This document shows positions 32,501-38,107 of a stretch of 38,107 nucleotides of DNA, one piece after another (position 1 is the first letter of the stretch; each line of letters starts with the position of its first letter). Made by a program: the position numbers and the translations under genes. Origin of the DNA: Paracoccaceae bacterium (GTDB lineage: Bacteria; Pseudomonadota; Alphaproteobacteria; Rhodobacterales; Rhodobacteraceae). Below the pieces are notes generated by a model. That model was given only the letters and a program-made list of their open reading frames with translations, was not told where the DNA came from and did not search any database. The DNA lies in NCBI GenBank assembly GCA_021741465.1, contig JAIOXV010000011.1, positions 1-38,107 on the forward strand, given 5' to 3'.

Positions 32501-33682
32501 ATGAGCGACAATTGGAAAACGCGCACCAAGCTGGTGCATGATGGCATCCGCCGCAGCCAATATGGCGAAATGGCCGAGGCGATCTTCCTGACCCAGGGGT
32601 TTGCCTATCCTTCCGCCGAGGCCGCCGAGCAGCGCTTCGTCAAGGCTGAAGCCGACGAATTCATCTATGCGCGTTACGGCAACCCCACGGTGCGGATGTT
32701 CGAAGACCGCATCGCCGCGCTTGAAGGCACCGAAGCTGCCTTTGCCTGTGCCAGCGGCATGGCTGCCGTGAACGGCGCTCTGACCTCGATGCTGAAGGCG
32801 GGCGATCATGTTGTATCGTCACGGGCGCTGTTCGGCTCGTGTCTGTATATTTTGGAAGATGTGCTGACGCGCTATGGGGTGCATGTCACCTTTGTCGATG
32901 GGGCCGATCTTGCCCAATGGCGCGCCGCCGTGACACCGGCCACCAAGGCGGTGTTCTTTGAAAGCATGTCGAACCCCACGCTGGAGCTGGTGGATATCAC
33001 GTCGGTTGCGGACATCGCCCATGCGGTCGGTGCGACGGTGATCGTCGACAACGTCTTCGCCACGCCGATCTTTTCGCGCGCGGTCGATCAGGGCGCGGAT
33101 GTGGTGGTTTATTCCACCACCAAACACATCGATGGCCAAGGTCGCGCGCTGGGCGGGGTTATCTGTGGCCGTGAAGAGTTCATCCGCAAGACGGTTGAAA
33201 CCTATATGAAGCACACCGGCGGCTCGATGAGCCCGTTTACCGCCTGGATGCACCTGAACGGCATGGCAACGCTTGACCTGCGCTGCCGGGCGATGGCCGA
33301 AACGGCGCTGACCGTGGCCCGCGCGCTGGAAGGTGATGCGCGCCTTTCGAAGGTGATCTATCCGGGCCTTGCCAGCCACCCGCAGCATGCGCTTGCGATG
33401 GGTCAGATGGGGTCGGGCGGGACATTGATAGCCTTTGACATTAAGGGCGGCAAAGAGGCGGCCTTCCGCTTTATGAACGCGCTGCAAATCGCCACCATCT
33501 CGAACAACCTTGGCGATGCCAAAACCATTGCCACCCATCCGGCAACCACCACGCACCAGCGTCTTGCGCCCGAGATGAAGGCCAAGCTTGGCATCACACA
33601 GGGCTTGATCCGGCTTTCGCTGGGGCTTGAAGATGCCGGCGACCTGATCGCAGATCTGAAACAGGCGCTTGACCACATCTGA
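32501..33682 (+). CDS. metZ: O-succinylhomoserine sulfhydrylase
   Basis: 393 residues from the ATG at 32501, with AAGGGGG six bases upstream. It is a PLP enzyme of the Cys/Met metabolism family: YARYGNPT (56-63) binds phosphate from the partner subunit, the internal lysine is K208 in STTKHIDGQGR, and the C-terminal TISNNLGDAKTIATHPATTTHQ is typical. The MetZ type (TKLVHDGIRRSQYGEMAEAIFLTQGF start) makes homocysteine directly from O-succinylhomoserine and sulfide. The SAM-II riboswitch and attenuator upstream give it feedback control by SAM. Confidence 0.95.
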   Translation: MSDNWKTRTKLVHDGIRRSQYGEMAEAIFLTQGFAYPSAEAAEQRFVKAEADEFIYARYGNPTVRMFEDRIAALEGTEAAFACASGMAAVNGALTSMLKAGDHVVSSRALFGSCLYILEDVLTRYGVHVTFVDGADLAQWRAAVTPATKAVFFESMSNPTLELVDITSVADIAHAVGATVIVDNVFATPIFSRAVDQGADVVVYSTTKHIDGQGRALGGVICGREEFIRKTVETYMKHTGGSMSPFTAWMHLNGMATLDLRCRAMAETALTVARALEGDARLSKVIYPGLASHPQHALAMGQMGSGGTLIAFDIKGGKEAAFRFMNALQIATISNNLGDAKTIATHPATTTHQRLAPEMKAKLGITQGLIRLSLGLEDAGDLIADLKQALDHI

Positions 33683-33755
33683 TCTGTCGCAAAAGCTGCG
33701 AAATCTGTCCCTTTCCCCCTTCTTTGGCGAGGCGACGGCGCCTAAATTAGGAAGC

Positions 33756-33775
33756 TTGCGGGAATCTGCCCGCAA
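33756..33775 (+). terminator. Hairpin between metZ and folE2
   Basis: TTGCGGG (33756-33762) pairs with CCCGCAA (33769-33775) around a six-base loop, 73 bases after the metZ stop, followed by TCTTG. It may end the metZ transcript. An 11-base palindrome CCTAA-A-TTAGG lies just upstream (33741-33751) and could be a regulatory site. Confidence 0.4.
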
Positions 33776-33855
33776 TCTTGATCCGGACGGCGCGCCCGTT
33801 CGTATTCCTGCTGACATTGATGGTGCGAAAGCGCCTGAACCGAAAGGACCACCCC

Positions 33856-34944
33856 ATGAACCTGCACCTGTCCGAAAAAGACACCCATCCCGGCCGTGCC
33901 GAAGCCGAGGCCGCAATGGCCACGCTGCGGCTTTGGGCGCGGCAGGCATCCGAGGCCGAGATCGTGGGGCTTGATCCACAAGCCGGCGCGCTTTTGGGGC
34001 AGGGCTATCCTGTGATGTCGCGGGAATATCCGGCCAATTTTCTGGCCGATGCGCCCTACAAAGACAGCTTGCCAGACCTGCAAAACGGACCCGCCAGCCT
34101 GATCCGTGGTGCGCGCCAGACCATCCAGCATGTCGGGATATCCAATTTCCGCTTGCCGATCCGCTTTGAGACCCGTGATGATCAGCCAGTAACGCTGGAA
34201 ACCTCGGTAACCGGCACCGTCAGCCTTGAAGCTGAAAAGAAGGGCATCAACATGAGCCGCATCATGCGGTCGTTCTATGCCCATTCGGAAAAGGATTTTT
34301 CCTTTGCCGTGATCGAACATGCGCTGGAAGACTACAAACGCGATCTGGGCAGTTTCGATGCCCGCATCCAGATGCGGTTTTCCTTCCCGATGAAGGTGGG
34401 GTCATTGCGGTCGGGCCTGTCGGGCTGGCAGTATTATGACATCGCGCTGGAGCTGGTGGATGTGGCAGGCGTGCGCAAGCACTTGATGCACCTGGATTTT
34501 GTCTATTCCTCGACCTGCCCGTGCAGCCTGGAACTTTCGGAACATGCGCGGATGACCCGGGGCCAATTGGCAACGCCGCATTCGCAACGTTCGGTTGCCC
34601 GCATCTCGGTTGAATTGACCGGCGCAAAATGCCTGTGGTTTGAAGATCTGATCGAGATCGCCCGTGACGCGGTGCCCACCGAAACCCAAGTCATGGTCAA
34701 GCGGGAAGACGAACAAGCCTTTGCCGAACTGAACGCCGCCAATCCGATCTTTGTCGAAGATGCGGCCCGCAGCTTTTGTGCGGCGCTTTTGAAGGATGAT
34801 CGGATCGGTGATTTCCGCATTGTCGCCAGCCATCAGGAAAGCCTGCACAGCCATGATGCGGTCTCTGTCCTGACCGAAGGGGCAACCTTTGCGGCCCAAT
34901 CGCTGGACCCGCGCCTTTTCGCCAGCCTGTACCACATCGGCTGA
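33856..34944 (+). CDS. folE2: GTP cyclohydrolase FolE2 (type IB)
   Basis: 362 residues from the ATG at 33856 (GAAAGGA upstream). FolE2 features are DVQHVGIS-like QHVGISNFRLPI (91-102), EKKGINMSRIMRSF, and STCPCS (219-224) with the catalytic cysteine C221 that binds metal. It makes dihydroneopterin triphosphate from GTP for folate or queuosine synthesis. Many genomes keep FolE2 as a zinc-independent stand-in under Zur control; I looked for the alphaproteobacterial Zur palindrome upstream and did not find one. This protein is somewhat longer at the N-terminus than enterobacterial-type relatives. Confidence 0.95.
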   Translation: MNLHLSEKDTHPGRAEAEAAMATLRLWARQASEAEIVGLDPQAGALLGQGYPVMSREYPANFLADAPYKDSLPDLQNGPASLIRGARQTIQHVGISNFRLPIRFETRDDQPVTLETSVTGTVSLEAEKKGINMSRIMRSFYAHSEKDFSFAVIEHALEDYKRDLGSFDARIQMRFSFPMKVGSLRSGLSGWQYYDIALELVDVAGVRKHLMHLDFVYSSTCPCSLELSEHARMTRGQLATPHSQRSVARISVELTGAKCLWFEDLIEIARDAVPTETQVMVKREDEQAFAELNAANPIFVEDAARSFCAALLKDDRIGDFRIVASHQESLHSHDAVSVLTEGATFAAQSLDPRLFASLYHIG

Positions 34945-34957
34945 TCCTGGCCCGCAC

Positions 34958-34972
34958 CCCTGTGTCACAGGG
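34958..34972 (+). terminator. Dyad after folE2
   Basis: CCCTGTG-T-CACAGGG is a perfect 15-base dyad, 14 bases after the folE2 stop. As RNA it gives a 5-bp stem with a five-base loop. No T-run follows. It could be a 3'-end hairpin of folE2 or an operator for trkH. Confidence 0.35.
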
Positions 34973-34989
34973 CTGGGTGGCACCCCTGA

Positions 34990-35027
34990 TTGCGCCCTTT
35001 GACGGCAGGGCGCAAAACCCCTATGCC
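34990..35027 (+). promoter_or_regulatory. trkH promoter with a dyad around its -35
   Basis: TTGACG (34999-35004), a 17-base spacer and TATGCC (35022-35027) form a good -35 with moderate -10, eight bases before the ATG at 35036, so the transcript would be leaderless. The -35 sits in the centre of a 9-bp perfect inverted repeat, TTGCGCCCT (34990-34998) with AGGGCGCAA (35007-35015). A repressor bound there would block the promoter. Confidence 0.5.
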
Positions 35028-35035
35028 TTGCGCCC

Positions 35036-36484
35036 ATGATCGATCTTCGGCCAATCTTTTATGTCGTGGGGCGCGTTCTGGTGGTCTTGGCCATTCTGAT
35101 GCTGGCACCTGCCATCATCGATGCCCGCGTTGGCTTGCACAACGGCGCTGATTTCATGCAGGCCGCGATCGTCACCGGGGCTGTCGGGCTGATGTTGTCG
35201 CTGGCCACGTCCAATGCGCTGGGCCTTGGGCTAAGCGCGCGGCAGGCCTATCTGATGACAGCGGCCATCTGGGGGTTTGTGCCGCTGTTTGGCGCGTTGC
35301 CCTTCATGCTGGGCGAGCCGCATCTGTCCTTTACGGACGCCTATTTCGAGGCTGTCTCGGGCATCACCACTACCGGATCGACCGTCATCACAAAGCTGGA
35401 AACCCAGCCGCCGGGGCTGAACCTTTGGCGCGCCATGCTGAATTCCCTTGGCGGATTGGGGATCGCCTTTGTCGCGATGATCTTTCTGCCGGTGCTGCGT
35501 GTCGGCGGCATGCAATATTTCAGGACAGAAGGCTTTGACACCTTTGGCAAGGCTTTGCCGCGCGCCACCGACATCGCCCGGCAACTGGTGATCGTCTATT
35601 TCGGCATGACGCTGGCCTGCGGCCTGACCTACCGTGCTTTGGGCATGGATGAGCTGTCGGCGACGGTAAATGCCATGTCGACGATCGCCACGGGTGGGTT
35701 TTCCAATTCCGACGCGTCGTTCAGCCGCTTTAACCCGTCTGTTCAATATGCCGGCGCGTTTTTCATGGTGATCGCAAGCCTGCCCTATATTCGCTTTGTG
35801 CAACTGATGAACGGGCAAGCCCTGCCGCTGTGGCAGGACAGTCAGGTGCGCGCCTATCTTAAATGGATCGGCTTTGCTGTGGGCAGTGTGTTTCTGTGGC
35901 GGCTGGTCAGCGCAGGCGGGGGGATCGAAGAAACCTTTCGCGAGGCTTTGTTCAATCTGATCTCGATCATGTCTTCCACCGGGTTCGGTGTGGGCAGCTT
36001 TTCCTCTTGGGGCGGCTATGTGCTGGTGGTGGCCTTCCTTATCGGCGTGGTGGGGGCCTGCTCTGGGTCTTCTGCGGCCGGGCTAAGCGTCTTTCGGGTG
36101 CAAATCGCCGCCTCGGCGCTGGCAGCCCAGATCCGGCAGATCGCCTCGCCTTCAAAGGTTACGCTGGTGCGCTATGAAGGCCGGGCGGTGGGCGAAGACG
36201 TGGTGTCGGGCCTGATCCTTTTCATCACCGGATATGTGCTGTTGATGGGGGTGATGACGGTCGTGCTGGCGCTGATGGGGCTGGACCCGATGTCAGCGCT
36301 TTGGGGGGTTTGGTTGTCCATCGGCAATATCGGGTTTGCCATGGGGCCGCTGGCAACCCGCACCGGCACCTTGATGGAATATCCTGACGCGGCGAAATGG
36401 GTGCTGATCCTGGCGATGATCATGGGCCGCTTGGGCCTGATGGCGGTGCTGGTGCTGTTCCTGCCGCGGTTCTGGCGCGACTGA
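35036..36484 (+). CDS. trkH: Trk potassium uptake channel subunit TrkH
   Basis: 482 residues from the ATG at 35036; no Shine-Dalgarno is visible. The four selectivity-filter segments are TTTGST (111-116), STIATGGFSN (215-224), MSSTGFGVG (312-320) and NIGFAMGP (431-438), each within a pore loop of the repeated M1-P-M2 fold. The conserved Arg of the gate is R465 (MGRLGLM). TrkH is the membrane part of the K+ uptake system; it needs the nucleotide-binding partner TrkA, which is absent from the window. The glycine/serine-rich segment GACSGSSAAG (340-349) is a family feature near the gating loop. Confidence 0.95.
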   Translation: MIDLRPIFYVVGRVLVVLAILMLAPAIIDARVGLHNGADFMQAAIVTGAVGLMLSLATSNALGLGLSARQAYLMTAAIWGFVPLFGALPFMLGEPHLSFTDAYFEAVSGITTTGSTVITKLETQPPGLNLWRAMLNSLGGLGIAFVAMIFLPVLRVGGMQYFRTEGFDTFGKALPRATDIARQLVIVYFGMTLACGLTYRALGMDELSATVNAMSTIATGGFSNSDASFSRFNPSVQYAGAFFMVIASLPYIRFVQLMNGQALPLWQDSQVRAYLKWIGFAVGSVFLWRLVSAGGGIEETFREALFNLISIMSSTGFGVGSFSSWGGYVLVVAFLIGVVGACSGSSAAGLSVFRVQIAASALAAQIRQIASPSKVTLVRYEGRAVGEDVVSGLILFITGYVLLMGVMTVVLALMGLDPMSALWGVWLSIGNIGFAMGPLATRTGTLMEYPDAAKWVLILAMIMGRLGLMAVLVLFLPRFWRD

Positions 36485-36504
36485 GGGCAAGAAAAGATCC
36501 CCGC

Positions 36505-36529
36505 AAAAAGCCTTGGGCAAAGACCCAAG
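36505..36529 (-). terminator. Intrinsic terminator of the peptidoglycan-binding protein gene
   Basis: On the minus strand CTTGGG (36529-36524) pairs with CCCAAG (36517-36512), then GCTTTTTGCG follows (T-run at 36509-36505). It lies 7 bases after the minus-strand stop and 20 bases after the end of trkH, so it separates two converging genes. Confidence 0.7.
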
Positions 36530-36535
36530 CGCGCC

Positions 36536-38107
36536 TTAGTCAGCCCAGCAAGAGACCTGCACAGTCATGCCAAGTGCCGCGCTGTTCAGCGCATCGGGGT
36601 CAAGGGCCGGCCCACCTTCTGTGGCAGGATAGGCCGCCGCAACACCTGCCAATTGCATAAGAGCTGCCAGCGCGGCCGCGTCTGCCCCCAGCGCCATGCC
36701 TTCGGGCAGTTTCTTGGCCGCCCCGTCCGGCACGGGAATGGCAAGGCCAACCACGGCCCCCGCCGCATCCAACACCGGGCCGCCCATATCGCCCGCCATA
36801 AGCGGTGCGGCAAGCCTGATTTGCCCAGCCTCGCCCAACAGACCCTCGGCGGCATCAAAGCTGCCAAAGGTCAGCACCGCAGCCGGAAGCCTTGCGCCAT
36901 AGGAATAGCCCGCCACCGCAATTTCCGCACCGGGACGGGGGGTGGCATTGCCAAGCCGCGCCACGGCCTTGGGTGCCATCGGCGCCATTGCCGTCAAAAG
37001 GGCGATGCCGTTGCGATCGTCTTGGGCCAGAACGGCAGCTTCGGTTTCGGCGCCGATTGTCACCTTGGTGCAGCCGGTGACATTGGCAAGGCTGGTGGCC
37101 AGATGCCCCGCCTCATCAACGAAAAAGCCGGTGGCAACCCGTGCCGGGTGGCGCATTTCAAGCCCCGCCAGCATGCCCGCACGCGCGGCATCGTCCATCG
37201 GCACCAGACCCGGGTCCAGCGCCTTGTCGCCAACCGCCCGGAAGGATGCCCGAAGAACCGGCAAGATCCGCGTCATACGGTCGGCATCAGCGGGGTTCCA
37301 GACCACCAGATAGCCTTTGACCATCCCGTCTTTTGTTTCGGCATAGGCCAGGCTTTGCACCTTGTCCGACACGCCTTCAATGGTGAAAGACCGGTCTTTG
37401 CGGGCGCGTTCGCCGGTTTCGGGCACGACTTCCAGCGTTTGAAGAATGTCATAAAGCCCTGCCAGCGCCTCGACGCCGCCGGGTTCGGAAATCAGCAGCA
37501 CTTGCAGCCCGGAACCGTTCGCTTCGACAAAATGCACGAAAGGTGGCTCGTATCGGTCAAAGGACACCAGCGACAAGGGCAAGGTAATTTCAATGCCCGC
37601 TTCGGCTTCGGTCACAGTTTCGAAGCCGAACTCGGCCAGATCGGCGGCGTGGTTGGCAACCAGCGTCGAGCGTTGGCGGCTGGTCAGCACGCCCGAAGGT
37701 TCAAACCCATTGGCCTCTTGCCATGCGGCCATCGATTTACGCGTACCCGGACCGAAAGCACCATCGATCTTCGCATCATAAAAACCATACCATTGCAGCG
37801 CCTTTTGCAGCGCGCCGCGGTCTTCTTTCGACAGGGCCGCCTCTGACGCCCGCGCCTCTTTGACCGTTTCATCCGGCTCTACGGCGGTTTCAACCGCAAC
37901 CTCGGCCGCCGGTTCTGCCGCCGGTTCTACAACTGCTTCGACAGCCGGGGTGGCTGCGGTTTCGGTGACCATATCTGGCGCGGCTTCGGGGCTGGCAGCT
38001 TCGGCGGGCGAAACAAGCACAGCCTCGCTTTCGAAGATGTCGCCATCAGCCACAAAAGCATCGCTGGGAACCCGCCCTGCACGGCGCAGTTCGGAAAGCT
38101 GACCTGC
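36536..38107 (-). CDS. Peptidoglycan-binding / trypsin-fold protein without catalytic triad (5' end missing)
   Basis: 523 residues are visible; the frame is open through the right edge (AGQLSELRRAGRVPSDAF precedes the first possible GTG at 38053), so the true start lies beyond the window. Alanine/glutamate/valine-rich linker first, then a PG_binding_1-like domain (DRGALQKALQWYGFYDAKIDGAFGPGTRKSMAAWQ), a middle domain of unknown type, and a C-terminal trypsin/HtrA-like fold. In that fold the histidine position is alanine (TSLANV), the aspartate position glycine (RNGIALL) and the nucleophile methionine (GDMGGPV). It is likely periplasmic. It may be a scaffold or sensor and not an active protease. 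Confidence 0.75.
   Translation of the reverse strand, partial: AGQLSELRRAGRVPSDAFVADGDIFESEAVLVSPAEAASPEAAPDMVTETAATPAVEAVVEPAAEPAAEVAVETAVEPDETVKEARASEAALSKEDRGALQKALQWYGFYDAKIDGAFGPGTRKSMAAWQEANGFEPSGVLTSRQRSTLVANHAADLAEFGFETVTEAEAGIEITLPLSLVSFDRYEPPFVHFVEANGSGLQVLLISEPGGVEALAGLYDILQTLEVVPETGERARKDRSFTIEGVSDKVQSLAYAETKDGMVKGYLVVWNPADADRMTRILPVLRASFRAVGDKALDPGLVPMDDAARAGMLAGLEMRHPARVATGFFVDEAGHLATSLANVTGCTKVTIGAETEAAVLAQDDRNGIALLTAMAPMAPKAVARLGNATPRPGAEIAVAGYSYGARLPAAVLTFGSFDAAEGLLGEAGQIRLAAPLMAGDMGGPVLDAAGAVVGLAIPVPDGAAKKLPEGMALGADAAALAALMQLAGVAAAYPATEGGPALDPDALNSAALGMTVQVSCWAD

Noticed and set aside
33683-33855. Zur operator expected before folE2
   Set aside because: I looked for the AT-rich Zur palindrome and found only the short CCTAA-A-TTAGG dyad, which does not fit. 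No zinc control is claimed.

Overview
The window reads as ordinary chromosome of an alphaproteobacterium, very probably a member of the Rhodobacteraceae. The pointers are high GC coding bias in every frame, the aa3 oxidase order ctaC-ctaB-small membrane protein-ctaG-ctaE-SURF1 followed by thrC and an M16 peptidase (the Rhodobacter/Paracoccus arrangement), a SAM-II riboswitch in front of metZ, and family-typical lineage genes such as a DUF2478 protein and an RTX protein. About 35 complete genes and two partial ones fill the window. I see no rRNA, tRNA, insertion sequence, prophage, CRISPR array or attachment site, and no region whose coding style suggests recent transfer.

Layout. 1-1713: tail of an unknown gene, then a secreted RTX calcium-binding protein. 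1812-3874 (minus): tldD and a glutathione S-transferase-like gene. 4056-11447 (plus): a long cytochrome oxidase/thrC/M16/GNAT run, with hairpins after the two structural oxidase subunits. 11509-14432 (plus): a DUF1697 protein, an exported metallo-hydrolase-like protein and a D-2-hydroxyacid-type FAD dehydrogenase. 14561-16387 (minus): DUF2478 and a cytochrome P450, divergent from 16489-18823 (plus): a capsule-synthesis-like protein, a GNAT and an EcsC protein. 18827-23077 (minus): five genes, mostly membrane proteins, plus ftsY. 23137-24590 (plus): an AlkB-like di-iron membrane enzyme and a small secreted protein. 24613-26184 (minus): xseA, divergent from purD. 27712-36484: lysC, an SDR gene (minus), ptsP, metZ, folE2 and trkH. 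36536-38107 (minus): a 5'-truncated gene for a peptidoglycan-binding/trypsin-fold protein.

How the genes work together. The oxidase cluster supplies subunits II and III, heme O synthase (ctaB), the CuB chaperone (ctaG) and SURF1; subunit I is not here. lysC, thrC and metZ are aspartate-family amino acid steps, but they sit in separate transcription units. The metZ leader shows the richest regulation: a candidate promoter places its start at the first base of a SAM-II aptamer, followed by an intrinsic terminator and an alternative stem that would hide the ribosome binding site.

The most interesting points are the metZ leader, a trypsin-fold protein that has lost its whole catalytic triad, a P450 whose I-helix threonine position is glutamate-proline, a near-perfect FNR-type site between tldD and ctaC, and dyads over the P450 leader and the trkH -35 element. 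I did not find a convincing new multi-gene system.
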